Assembly (NCBI GenBank): GCA_028023455.1
Contig: JAQFVV010006216.1
Coordinates: 4,852,877-4,916,876, forward strand
Source: Epiperipatus broadwayi
Taxonomy: Eukaryota > Onychophora > Udeonychophora > Euonychophora > Peripatidae
Direction: 5' to 3'
Length of the DNA: 64,000 nucleotides
Shown here: in pieces, positions 10,321 to 21,139 of the stretch
How the letters are laid out: each line of letters starts with the position of its first letter
Position numbering within the stretch: position 1 is the first letter of the stretch
Translations under genes and position numbers: made by a program
Notes under the pieces: model-generated
What the model saw: only the letters and a program-made list of their open reading frames with translations
Database searches by the model: none
What the model was told of the DNA's origin: nothing

Positions 10321-12574
10321 TGAGTATATGATTGCTGATTCCTACCAAACAATGTGTATGGAAGTATAGATAAGGAATGATGGATAGGATATGGGAAACA
10401 AAGAAGAATGTCAAAAAAATTAGGGTAATGACAGTAATGGTGGATCCTATGATATGTTTATGAGAGTATACATTAGGATAGTTGCTAAGAAACCTTAGAA
10501 TCTACCAAAACTTCTTGTTGAGTCTATCCACATATGGTGACAGAATCTCTAACTTAGATAATCATCAAAGTCCAGTAAGGCTCAAGAATAGAGCAGGAGA
10601 GAGGTTACTAAACAAATGCATGTCTCATCTGTGATAGAGATACCCAAATGGTAGGATTCAAACTATAAACTTGGGGAAAAAATGAAAAATTAAAATGTAT
10701 GTGTCCCAATAAAGCTCTCATTTGGAAGAAAACCAAAACATAGGGGAAGGTAAGGCCAAAAAATATAGTTGTAATTGAAGGATTAGAGAGGGGTGCAGCA
10801 AATTAAGTTTCATTATCTTTTAAAATTAGACAAGGGATAAATATGCCAAAATGAACACACTAATATGCTCGCTGAATTTGATCACTAAGTAAAATTTTAA
10901 CTCTGTAAGGAAAGGCATTTATGAGGTAGCTTGAAATCACATCCACAATGACCTTAGCCATCAGATATGTTGGAATTTAGTTAGAATTTATGTCTGTTAA
11001 GATTAAAAGATGTTGCTAACGTTATTTTCAAAGTTGAAAAAATGAATGTGAATAACTATATAGGCATAATTTATCAATGCACTATTTCATAATTGAATGT
11101 GAAATCGTATATTACCAAACCATGTACATATATATACGTGAAGTAAATTAGATACCAATTGATAGATAATTCAAAATAAACACTAAAAAAATTTGTACAA
11201 ACATAAACAATGACAAACTAATCATGGTAATGAACAAAGGTCAAGGGCTACACTAAACTACTCAAATAATAATGAAGTAATAATGCATAATTTAACTTCA
11301 GGAATCGATAATCGTGATATACGTATAAACACAACAATAGATACCCATCAAGAACAAAAAAAATGAAATGAAAGAGTGAATATAATAGGAAATGGAACCA
11401 ATGATAGCTATAAAAAGAAATGACAATAAAAAACCTTAAAATTTCTAGGTTGCTATGAAAATTCAACTCAGTTGAAATAAGAGTTTTCAACATGGGAACT
11501 GTCATTAGAAATCTTTTTTTTTATTTAACCTCATAAAATAAATTTGACACAGGATTAAAAATAATAAACAAACCAGAGACTTTGCAGATAAACGAAATAA
11601 GCAGATAAGCAGTCAGTGAATTTTAATGAAATCATTTCAAACTTTTACGAAAGAAAAAGGAATTTAAATCAAATGTTTACATAAATGCAAATCTGAAAAA
11701 TAAGCATACATATATCCTACACAAAAAGCATTGGAATAAGCGCAGTTTATCATATTTAAAAATATTGTTTTTGACTTCAAGGCATATCTGAACTAAAACT
11801 TAATATATAAAGAGATAGCACAATATGGTCTGGCTAGAGTGATTGATTGTCACTGGGGTGAGTATTAATCCCAAAACCATGGAAAGTACATAGCCATATC
11901 CCTACATTTGTAGCTTCTGACACATCTACTCCATACAGCTTGGAATGTTTAAGAGAAGAGTGGAATAGAACCAGAGCTCATTGAGACAGAATTGTCCAGA
12001 GTGCACCACACAACAGTGGCAGTGAACAATTCATGCTATAGAGAGAGAAGAGCATATAAACTGTATGAACTATAAAATGAGAAGAACTTTACTGATTGAA
12101 TGAGCCTGATTATTGATTCCTGAAATAATTTTTTTATGTTACATGTTATGAATATTTTTCTTGTGAATATATTATTAATTTATTGTTTTTATTATTATTT
12201 CATTCTTATCTTGTGGAAATGTTTAACATTATGATTCGATGTTTTGGGAGAGTCCAACTTAACAGAATATGAGAAGAGCAGGGAGGAAATGTCCACTTTA
12301 ACATGAATTCTCTTTTTTTTAAATAAAATCTATGTTCAATTTCCCAACCCAAGTGCTTAACCCTTTATTTGCGACCATATACTTGATATTTAGATATAAA
12401 AAATTATCGTTTTTTGACATTAACAACACTAGAATTGCATTATGTGTTATTCATTTTACTAATGATAGTGCTGAAGTATTTTGGCATAAATAATTAACTT
12501 CCTGGATGTATTCACTATGCTATCATATTGAATAATGTTTCCTTATTATTATCCACTTGTAAATATTGTTAATA

Positions 12575-12579
12575 TCTCC
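12575..12579 (+). repeat. TRIM target-site duplication TCTCC, left
   Basis: TCTCC immediately precedes TGT of the left LTR; the same five bases follow ACA of the right LTR at 14,558-14,562. Confidence 0.85.
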
Positions 12580-13305
12580 TGTAGTATTTTGTAAAAATGG
12601 CAGACGTGTTTATGCACTCCAGAAAAACTAGAATATATTCGAGAGCTTGTTTTTAGATTGTGCACTGATGACTGTGGAATTTAATTAAGGCATTGACGTA
12701 ATGGAAATCGACTATGCCAAGAGATATTTGCTGATTGCAAATATTTCTAGATAAGAGACAATATCTTATTGGACGGTGTATTAATTGTTGCAGTCATCAG
12801 AAAGTGATAAGAAGACTGGGTAAGAACTATGCAGGGCAGTATTGGAGTAGGCAGTTATTTGAGTACAACTCCAATAGAGATATCTTGCATCAGTGCTTGT
12901 GGTTAATGACCAGCGCCCAGTGGAAATGTAGTCCACGAGTGTAGCTGAAAGAGCCCTCAAAGATGGGGAGACCACAGTGGAGATATTGAGAGCATTCGTT
13001 GGAGAGCATCCATTTGCAGAGCATTTGGTGCAGACCATTCGTTGGAGAGCATCCGTTGCAGAGCATCCATTGCAGAGCATTCATTGCAGACCATTCATTG
13101 GAGAGCATCCATTGCAGAGCATCCATTGCAGAGCATTCGTTGCAGAGCATTCATTGCAAGAGAACAGCATGGGAATTGAACTTTAGTGAACTGTAGAAAT
13201 AGAATTGTTGCGGACTATTCGCTATTCTGATTACATGAAATATTGTGGGTCTTTCATAGTATATATTTAATTGTTGGCTGCACAGTCATTCTTACAGATA
13301 TAACA
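12580..13305 (+). repeat. TRIM 5' LTR (726 bp)
   Basis: Begins TGTAGTATTTTG and ends TATAACA. Contains a CRE/ATF-like TGACGTAA at 12,694-12,701 and a 12-unit 14-bp minisatellite at 12,988-13,155. It differs from the 3' LTR in length by exactly 196 bp, which equals 14 minisatellite units; the remainder aligns essentially without net length change. Confidence 0.85.
12988..13155 (+). repeat. 14-bp minisatellite, 12 units
   Basis: Consensus GCAGAGCATYYRTT, with variant units GCAGACCATTCATT and GGAGAGCATCCRTT. The variable triplet is CCG, CCA, TCG or TCA, a pattern expected from CpG decay. Because 14 is not a multiple of three, long open frames occur in several phases; these are artefacts. Confidence 0.95.
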
Positions 13306-13635
13306 TTAGCACAGTCTCATTTGGAACCTGTGAGTTGCAAATAAGTTTTGAACAACAAGTTTAGCTATAAATGGGGAAACCTGGTGAAAATGGAAATCCC
13401 AGTTAGTATAATGTTAACAACGGAAGTGAAAGTTTGGAAATAAAATGCTTGCGCAGTTAATATCAGAAGCTGAGGCCCACCACACTTGCACAGTCAACAT
13501 TGAATGTAACTGGTGAAGAAGTTCAGCAACAAATTTGAATCGAACATTTCTGAGTGAAATAACAGGAAAGTAGGAATAGAAAAACAACAAAACACCAAGG
13601 AATCGCAACAAGGGTTTTTCTGGAGTGGGGAGAGA
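13306..13635 (+). other. TRIM internal region
   Basis: 330 bp without coding potential. It starts TTAGCACAGTCTC directly after the 5' LTR. No TGG lies at the usual position; the first is at 13,322-13,324, 16 bp in, so the primer-binding site is uncertain. It ends with the polypurine tract at 13,624-13,635. Confidence 0.7.
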
Positions 13636-14557
13636 TGTAGTATTTTGTAAAAATGGCAGACATGTTTGTGCACTCCAGAAAAACTACAATGTATTCGAGA
13701 GGTTGTTTTTAGATCACGCGCTGATGACTGTGGAATTTAATTAAGGTATTGACGTAATGGCGATCAACAATTCCAAGAGATATTTGCTGATTGCAAATAT
13801 TTCTAGATAGGAGACGATACCTTATTGGATGGTGTATTAATTGTTGCAGTTATCAGAAAGTGATAAGAAGACTGTGTAAGAACTATGCAGGGCAGTATTG
13901 GAGTAGGCAGTTATTTGAGTACAACTCCAGTAGATATATCTTGCATCAGTGCTCGCAGTTAATGACCAGTGCCCAGTAGAAATGTAGTTCATGGGTGTAG
14001 CTGAAAGAGCCCACAGAAATGGGGAGACCATAGTGGAGATATTGAGAGCATTCGTTGCAGAGCATTCATTGCAGACCATTCATTGGAGAGTATCCATTTG
14101 CAGAGCATCCGTTGCAGAGCATTCAGTGCAGACCATTCATTGGAGAGCATCCGTTGCAGATCATTCATTGCAGAGCATTCATTGCAGAGCATCCGTTGCA
14201 GAGCATCTGTTGCAGAGCATCCATTGCAGAGCATCTGTTGCAGAGCATCCGTTGCAGAGCATCTGTTGCAGAGCATCCATTGCAGAGCATCCGTTGCAGA
14301 GCATCCGTTGCAGAGCATCCATTGCAGAGCATTCGTTGCAGACCATTCATTGGAGAGCATTCGTTGCAGAGCATCCATTGCAGAGCATTCGTTGCAGAGC
14401 ATTCATTGCAAGAGAACAGCATGGGAATTGAACTTTAGCGAACTGTAGAAATAGAGTTGTTGCGGACTATTCGCTATTCTGATTACGTGAAATATTGTGA
14501 GTCTTTCATAGTATATATTTAATTGTTGGCTGCACAGTCATTCTTGCGGATATAACA
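13636..14557 (+). repeat. TRIM 3' LTR (922 bp)
   Basis: Copy of 12,580-13,305 with TGACGTAA at 13,750-13,757 and an expanded 26-unit minisatellite at 14,044-14,407. Single-base differences from the 5' LTR include several CpG to TpG/CpA changes. Confidence 0.85.
14044..14407 (+). repeat. 14-bp minisatellite, 26 units
   Basis: Same unit as at 12,988. The central block alternates CCG, CTG and CCA units. Outer units correspond to those of the 5' LTR array, so the extra 14 units lie in the interior. Confidence 0.95.
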
Positions 14558-14562
14558 TCTCC
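14558..14562 (+). repeat. TRIM target-site duplication TCTCC, right
   Basis: Matches 12,575-12,579. Confidence 0.85.
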
Positions 14563-15083
14563 TTAATTTATTCTAGTTTTATTTATTGTTTACATATGAT
14601 TTATTTTATAAATTATTGTAAATCTTGTTGAATGGATAAAGTTTCTCCAATTTATTGAACAAACCTTTGCATACATCTGTAAAGCCAATACCATACCTAT
14701 ATATACATGCACATGTACATTATTATGTTATCACTATACTCAGAAAATTCTTAGATAGAGTTATTTATGAATGGTAACTTGGGTAAGCTGATCTGACCAT
14801 GAGTATGCATAAGTATATCCCTGTTAAGAGAATTGAATCTGAATTCTTCCTGAGTACGAATACTTGAGGCAATGGATCCGAAAGTGAGTGGTAAAATGTG
14901 GATGAACTGACTCAAATTACATCTAAATTTGACAGATAAGTCTCAAACTAATATATTGAAGGTAGGTGTAATCATAGGTTATGTGCTTCATCTTGCAATT
15001 TGCAGCATCCAACATGAAGACCCTAGGTCAGACGGTAGTCAGATGCGACCTTTTCTTTCCACATCATCAACCGGATCATTACA

Positions 15084-15449
15084 ATATACATATATATAAT
15101 CATAACAACTCTCCATTCACTAATGCCAATCAGAGCAAGCCATAGTAATCAATAGATGTGTATGCATCGCAATTTTTACCTTGTGTTTACTCATTCAAAA
15201 TCCCCAGACTAATTTATAGTTTGTGGCCTTCATCAATGAGAAGCCTTGGATCTAAAAACATTGCACCTGGATTTTTGATGATCATATGATATTTCAGTGG
15301 TTTACATACTAAAACCTTCCACTTCTTCAGCTTTTAGATTTTAAGTTTAAGAATCACATTTTTTTAAATGATTCTTTTTTGCCTAACAAATTAAATACTG
15401 TATTCATGCTAACTAAAATAAGAAAAAAGAGAAAAGAAACTAATATTAT
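15084..15449. other. non-coding spacer
   Basis: Between the long LTR and the next inverted-repeat element; no structure seen beyond short TA repeats near 15,090. Confidence 0.4.
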
Positions 15450-15867
15450 GGGCATTATTCCTGCAACCTAGGAAAGATATGACGACTTTTTACATACGCG
15501 ATAAAGACGTAATGTTGCGAACATTAAATAAACCCTTGCGATTTGAGTTTTTTTCCTAGTCAAAAAACGTGTTTTTGAACGTGCACAAAACGTGCTTTGA
15601 AACGTGTCAACCGAAACTATTATATAGGTGCTTTTTTGGACATTTTGGTATTTTTTTTCTGATTCAAAAGTTTGTTTGTACATTTTGAACTTACCATTTA
15701 TTATTATTGTGAATTTGGTTTAACATTTTTAATTTCAACTGCATTATTTACTTCTGTGTTTTTTTTCCCAATTTCAACTTGATTGTTGACTGACTTCTGC
15801 GTTGTTGAATCTTTGAATTAAAAGTTTATTATTGAATTGTAATTGAATGAAGACGTTGAGTTTGTTA

Positions 15868-16670
15868 TTTGTTTATTCCAAAAATTAGATTGCCTGGCAG
15901 AATTCCATTTAGAGCATGTACTGGGCAATCACTTGTTCCACAAATCTTTCGGAGGAGGAAGGCCGGTGGGAGGGGGGGGGTACTACTGACAATCGTCATT
16001 TTGAATGCAAGAATCGTCTGCATATGTGTATATTTCATAGAATATTTTTTCTTTTTTACTTTTATAAAAATATATTTATGTTGGCTTTTTTTTTTTACAG
16101 ACCACGTATTTTTTTTAAAAAAATTTATAGAATTAAGTAAGCATCAAAACTTAGTTTGTGTCCGTGTACAATTTGTAAAAGTACGTGTATATCTCATATA
16201 ATATTTTTTTTGTTTTTGTAAAACTGTATTGAGTATTACTTCTGCAACCAAGGAAAGATAGAAGGACTTATTTGTTTATTCGAAAAATTAGATTGCCTGG
16301 CAGTATTCCATTTAGAGCTTGTACTGGTCAATCACTTGTTCGACCACTTTTTCGGAGGAGGAAGGACGGTGGGGGGGGGGGATGCTACTGACCATCACCA
16401 TTTTGTATTCAAGAATCGTCTGCGTAAGTATATGTTTCATAGAGTATATTTACTTTTATAAAAATATATATTTATGTTAGCTTTTTTTACTCCTGCAACA
16501 CGGACCACATTTTTTTTTTTTGTTGAAATTGATCAAATTAAGTAAGTGTCAAAAGTTAGCTTGCGTCCGTGTAAAATTCATAAATACGTATTTATCTCAT
16601 GTAATATTTTTTATTGTCTTTGTAAAACTGTATTGAGTATTATTTCTGCAACCAAGGAAAAATAGGATGA
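15868..16670. repeat. tandem duplication of a 403-bp unit
   Basis: Two head-to-tail copies, starting TTTGTTTATT at 15,868 and 16,271. Each contains AGATTGCCTGGCAG, a G-rich block (GGAGGAGGAAGG...GGTGGG then eight or more Gs, near 15,950-15,980 and 16,354-16,381), AAGAATCGTCTGC, and ends with the terminal motif CTGCAACCAAGGAAA. The G-rich block meets the pattern for a possible G-quadruplex. Confidence 0.8.
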
Positions 16671-16818
16671 CTTTTCACATTCGTTAAACAGCATTGCTGA
16701 CTTTTTAATGTTTTTCTAATGTTTGATGTTGCCAGAATAACAACATTAAAAAGTTAGCAGTGTATTGATACGAATGTGAAAAGTCCTCCTATCTTTCCTA
16801 GGTTGCAGGAATAATACC
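16637..16818. repeat. 182-bp hairpin at the right end of the element
   Basis: A left arm beginning GTATTATTTCTGCAACC pairs with a right arm ending GGTTGCAGGAATAATAC. The arms are about 75 bp, the loop about 30 bp. Shared inner parts include GACTTTTCACATTCG and CTTTTTAATGTT. Confidence 0.8.
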
Positions 16819-16819
16819 C

Positions 16820-17267
16820 GAGTACCGTAACAAGCATTCTTATGAATGATTAAAATTATTATCTCGAGCATAAACTTTACGGAATTAAGTGATGGGAGGG
16901 GGGGGGGAATGAAACAAAATCATATATTTTATTAAATAAATATATTTTCATTAAGACCAAACAATATTCTATAATACATATTCAATAATCTCTATATAAA
17001 TCAAATGTTAAAACGGCTGAAATGATGTTACTAATAGATAGTATGCTTACATCATAAACCTAGATATACACATTAGTATTAATTATATAATTGTATTTTT
17101 ATTAACTTTATTACATTATTTGATTGTTTTATATTTTCTATTTAGAACTAGAAAGTTGGTTTTAGTGATATACACTATCCTGTGAAAATCTAATCACCTG
17201 AAATTACAATCTTTAAAAGAATTTTAATGCAATATGTCAAACTCTTTCCAGAAAAAGTCTCATTTAT
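16820..17267. other. non-coding spacer
   Basis: AT-rich, with a G run near 16,895; no gene or element recognised. Confidence 0.4.
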
Positions 17268-17824
17268 TAAGTAAGGTAGATAATATTTGTATAAATCGCA
17301 TGTTGTTAGTAAATTAGTAATAAATTGAAAGTTGCCAGTCTTTCACATGCACTTAATATTGTTTCTCAGACAGCCAATCAGGTGTTTAACAGCGTCTTGA
17401 AGAGCGATCAGGCCTAGACACATGACAGAGATTTTGACAAGAAAAGGATAATATCACCCTTCTCTTAACTTAACTTTATATATATATATAAGCCAGTCTT
17501 AAGCATCTTGGCTTGAAAGCATTAATATATAAATATATTAATTTATTACTCACTGAGTTTTTAATTTACGATATTACAGCGTGAAATCTTAGATTTACTA
17601 CACCACAATTTTCTAGATGTTAATATAAGTTATCAGCAACATATGTAAATAATATTTGTATAAATTGCATGTTGTTATTAAATTAGTAATAAATTGAAAT
17701 TTGCCAGTCTAGGCCTGATTGCTCTTCAAGACCGCTGTTTAACACTTGATTGGCTGTCCGAGAAACAACATTAAGCGCATGCGAAAGACTGGCAACTTTC
17801 AATTTATTACTAAGTAAGGTAGAT
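17268..17824. mobile_element. foldback/MITE element with ~100-bp inverted repeats
   Basis: TAAGTAAGGTAGAT occurs at 17,268-17,281 and 17,811-17,824, a 14-bp direct repeat like a target duplication. Inside, 17,317-17,415 and 17,711-17,810 are inverted repeats (GTAATAAATTGAAAGTTGCC ... GATCAGGCCT). A further direct repeat of about 60 bp joins 17,282-17,341 and 17,649-17,710, so the structure is not a simple TIR element; part of it may have been inverted or gene-converted. Arm differences fall mainly at CpG (CGCATGCG versus CACATGCA). Non-coding. Confidence 0.65.
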
Positions 17825-19049
17825 CAATTAGAAGAATTAAAGGTTAGCAAAGTCTAAATACTATTTGAGTATATATTTTGTTAATTGAATGGGAAGAACT
17901 TGATACATTGCCTTAAAGCACTGTCTTTTCATTAAAATATGATACTTGGTTTCTTTTTTCTTGCATTATAACTCTAATATGATTATTGCTTTCATATGTT
18001 GTTGTACAGACTCAATCATGCTTCTGTATTTGACATGGTTTAATTTAAAAAGTTTTTTCTGTCTCAAATTTGCATTCTCTTATTTCTAAACTCACATTTA
18101 TTTCAGCTTGGCTAAAGTATAATGTTTGCTGTGTTAACTCACTAATTATAATAATTTAAAAATGCTAATAAACAGTTTTAAAAAAAGAATTCAATAATAT
18201 GCTTTTTATTTTACCCTCAGCATTCAAAAAATCATCTCACTAATAATTAGCACAATATGTTCTATGACTAACTTATACTGATATCTTCTAGACATATAAA
18301 CTGTCAACTATCACTAATAAATCAGCTATAAAGTTTTTTGATTAGTTGGCTAGAATATGCATTTTCATCAACTAAAGTCATGCTAATCTCAACACTACTT
18401 TAGCATATTAAATCAATACTATAGAATTCATAAATACAAACAAATGACATCTAAACAGGATTCAATAAATTAATGTAGTGAAATACTGGTAGTAAAAAAT
18501 ACTCTAGCTGTTATATATACCATCAGATTATTCAATTTTTCTTTTAGAAAAATATATACTGAAGAAATACATTTGCTAAAATGTCACAAATATTATTTTG
18601 AAAATTAAAGAAAGATCACAGGATCTTAGGTCCCAAACTAAATTAATGTATTGCATTATTAAATGTTGTTAATAAAAAATATTAGAATTCTACTAAAAAT
18701 ATAAATTTATCAGACTGCCTAAAATGCCTGCTGCACATTTTGGCATGAAAATCCAACTGAAGATAGCATTCAGCTTATGAAAAACCATTTTTATGCCTGA
18801 AAGATTAAACTTATGAGTTAAGTAATATTCATTTAGATTTTCATGCAGTTTTGAATTGAACTATATTAACTAGGAATATTTAATCAATTTGTTACATATT
18901 CTTACTGGCCAAGAGCTTAGAATAATTCTTGGTTTATAAAAAATACCTACAAAATTATATGGTAACATAAAAAAAGACAGTTAAGTCTCTCTTCCATGTA
19001 TATGAAAACAGAAATCTTTTATATTTCATTATTGGATTTATTAATCATA
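17825..19049. other. AT-rich non-coding DNA
   Basis: No supported exon, RNA or repeat. Confidence 0.4.
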
Positions 19050-19516
19050 GAAATTATTCAAATGGAAGTCAATCTCTGATAATGTGCTATTTCTTAAATA
19101 TTATAAATCTATGCGCACTCCCGCCAGTAAGAGTTTAAAAAACTTAAGTGAATCACTTAAATTTAGAGTGTATATTCTATATACACCAACTCTTACAGAC
19201 CATGCTTAAATCAAGGCTTGAGTCTTTTGTGTGCCTGATGTTATATTCAATTGTACAAATGTATTTAACCCATTGCAGGGGAAAGACTATCTCATTTTTC
19301 ACCACCTATGATTAGACAAACTTGACTTAAAAATGTAAATCTTAAGCCCTGATTTAAGCATGATCTGTAAGAACTGGTGTATATAGAATGTACACTCTAA
19401 ACTTAAGTGATTCACTTAAGTTTTTTTAAACTCTTACCAGCAGGAGAGTGTGTGTAGATTTATAATATTTAAGAAATAGCGCATTATCGGAGATTGATTT
19501 CCATTTGAATAATTTC
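19050..19516. mobile_element. 467-bp MITE with ~170-bp inverted repeats
   Basis: The left end GAAATTATTCAAATGGAAGT matches the right end read in reverse (ending ATTTCCATTTGAATAATTTC). Similarity extends about 170 bp inward through CGATAATGYGCTATTTCTT, ACTTAAGTGAATCACTTAA and CAGAYCATGCTTAAATCA. The unique loop is about 130 bp. CpG-type differences separate the arms (GATAATGTGC versus GATAATGCGC). Non-coding; same family core as 553-703. Confidence 0.8.
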
Positions 19517-20600
19517 AAAGTTTTCAGTGCTTTATAATAATAAGTTTAATCCTAATTGACTAAATTCTATTAGGAATTTTTTATTCAAGGACTTTCCAAT
19601 GTAGATAAAGTTTTTGCTGTGTCAAATTGACATTGGTAAATAATTCCTCAATAATTTTATTGGTAGTCCTTTTTTAGAAATGCTCTCAAAAATAATGACT
19701 AGAAAAATAAGAGTTAAGAATTAATCAAAACTGTACTAAATAATGTTAGAACCAAACTTAATCATTTTCTCTTACAAAGTATGCCAAGTTGCATGTACAA
19801 AAATTGTGATTGCTCTTTCTAATGAGATTATTAGATTATTTTGTTTTACATTTAATGTTTTAAAATACATTTACAATTATTTTTAGTAATATTTAAACAT
19901 TTTATTGGGACCTACACAACGCATCAAAAAATTAAAGATAAGAGTTCAATCTAATATTTTAGTGCATGCAATAAAACAATATTTGGGCAACCATTCAAAA
20001 ACTCTATGTGAGATAGTTTTGTTTCATAACTAGAAAAAGGATTTCTCAAGGATTGCTATAGCTACACTATTACTCTTCATCTAAATTACTTTAGCAAATC
20101 TTTAGAAACTATTATCTTACATATAGTCATGCTATATTTAGAAATGAGCCCAAAATATTTTTTTCTGATGAAGTTATTCATATTTTTTTTAATGTTTCAT
20201 ATTGTGCTGCTAAGCAAGGTACATGTTGTAATAAGTTTGTTTACAATTATTAAAAATAAAAAATTTCATAAATAATGCAAAAAATTTTAAAATTGATAAT
20301 GAATAATAAAATTACTGTCAGTAAATGATTGAAGTAAAAACATCTCATTTGAAAGAAATAATCTATAAAAGTTTAAAGAGTTTTATTATTAGTTTAAAAC
20401 AATTTACTAAAAGTCTACAAATAAATCATGAAATTAAAAATACTCTCTTTTCATTTAATTTAAAGAAAAAAGAAATCTTAAAAACTAAAAGAAAATCTCT
20501 TTTCACTTCTTCAAAACAAAAATAAATATATGTGTGCATGAATAAAGATTGTATTTAAATATAAAGAACATAATAAAATGTGTGCATATAATTAAAATTT
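19517..20600. other. AT-rich non-coding DNA
   Basis: Nothing supported. A 66-codon frame at 20,325 is Lys/Phe/Ser low-complexity and within chance expectation. Confidence 0.4.
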
Positions 20601-20764
20601 CCCTCAAAGATTGTATACACTCATAAGCTATATAAAAAGAGGATTAGTATGGCTACTAATTAAAATCTATAAACAGCAGGATTAATTAAAAGGCATCTTA
20701 AGAATTTAATCAAAGTAGTGGACAAATTCAAAAACTAATTAAAGAAATGACAACAAGGTCATCA

Positions 20765-20915
20765 TATAAATAGGGCTGAAAATTTCATCAGTCAGTCATA
20801 CACCTATCTAGAAACAGTCATTCACATATCTAGAGTCTTTAACATATCTAAAAGTCAATCACCTGTTATATGTATTTGTTAATAAAGATAATGCAGTGTT
20901 GAGCTGTTTTTGGTA
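20765..20915 (+). promoter_or_regulatory. LTR-like core promoter and poly(A) signal, relic
   Basis: TATAAATAGGGC at 20,765, an initiator-like TCAGTCAGTC 23 bp downstream at 20,788, AATAAA at 20,881-20,886 and a GT-rich stretch (GTTGAGCTGTTTTTGG) after it. This order and spacing is what an LTR R region shows. The surrounding block about 20,600-21,140 is less AT-rich than its flanks and non-coding, so it may be a solo LTR. Ends were not found. Confidence 0.4.
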
Positions 20916-21139
20916 CATGCGATAAACTCCAGCCTGTCTGATAGAACATCAGTATACTACCCAATAGAAGCAATGCCCATTTAATAATTGGAAGCTGCCA
21001 GAAATGTCTAACTGCCTGAAATAGAAGTAGCATGGAATAGCAATCATTAGAACCTCAACAAAAGCCTAAAATCCAACTGGTTGGTAAAACCCACATGAAG
21101 CAGCAAACAGAAAGAAGTCATAACATCCAAAATCCTATA

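Larger units (their letters stand above)
12580..14557 (+). mobile_element. TRIM-like non-autonomous LTR retrotransposon
   Basis: Two direct repeats start TGTAGTATTTTG and end GATATAACA (TG...CA), separated by only 330 bp, and the unit is flanked by the 5-bp duplication TCTCC. The 3' LTR is preceded by a purine tract, AGTGGGGAGAGA. No gag or pol coding is present, so the element must be mobilised in trans, most likely by a Ty3/gypsy-type element given the 5-bp TSD. The LTRs are about 92% identical outside the minisatellite, so the insertion is not new. It sits inside the long gypsy LTR at 10,409-15,083. Strand is set by the purine tract. Confidence 0.85.
10409..15083 (+). mobile_element. probable long gypsy 3' LTR split by a nested element
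   Basis: A purine-rich run (GGGAAACAAAGAAGAA) is followed by TGTC at 10,409, about 90 bp after the integrase remnant. The right end is CATTACA at 15,083. Bases about 14,860-15,083 align, at roughly 60-65% by eye, with 49,540-49,768, which ends the 5' LTR of another gypsy copy at CTATTACA just before a primer-binding-like site. Removing the nested 1,983-bp insertion leaves about 2.69 kb, matching the 2.6-2.7 kb LTRs elsewhere in the window. The left end is the weaker call. Confidence 0.5.
15450..16819. mobile_element. 1.37-kb inverted-repeat element, non-autonomous
   Basis: The left end reads GGGCATTATTCCTGCAACCT; the right end, reverse-complemented, reads GGGTATTATTCCTGCAACCT. Similarity continues inward through CCTAGGAAAGATA and a GACTTTT-ACAT-CG block, about 50 bp in all. 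The motif CTGCAACC-AGGAAA recurs inside at about 16,240 and 16,645. No transposase coding is present. No matching target duplication was found outside the ends, so the superfamily is undetermined. Confidence 0.65.

Noticed and set aside
12262-12292. Purine tract AGAAGAGCAGGGAGGAAA followed by TGTCC as an LTR start
   Set aside because: It would leave a 0.8-kb LTR after TRIM removal and 1.9 kb of unexplained sequence after the integrase remnant; the start at 10,409 fits LTR lengths elsewhere better, though this is not proven.
14018-14420. CRISPR-like array
   Set aside because: Repeats are 14 bp and contiguous, with no unique spacers; it is a eukaryotic minisatellite in an LTR.
12977-14448. Long overlapping reading frames on both strands (up to 146 codons)
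   Set aside because: They are translations of a 14-bp tandem repeat that lacks stops in several frames; 14 is not divisible by three, so phases cycle. Not genes.
15869-16201. 110-codon plus-strand frame
   Set aside because: Lies wholly in the duplicated non-coding unit of the inverted-repeat element; the second unit does not preserve it.
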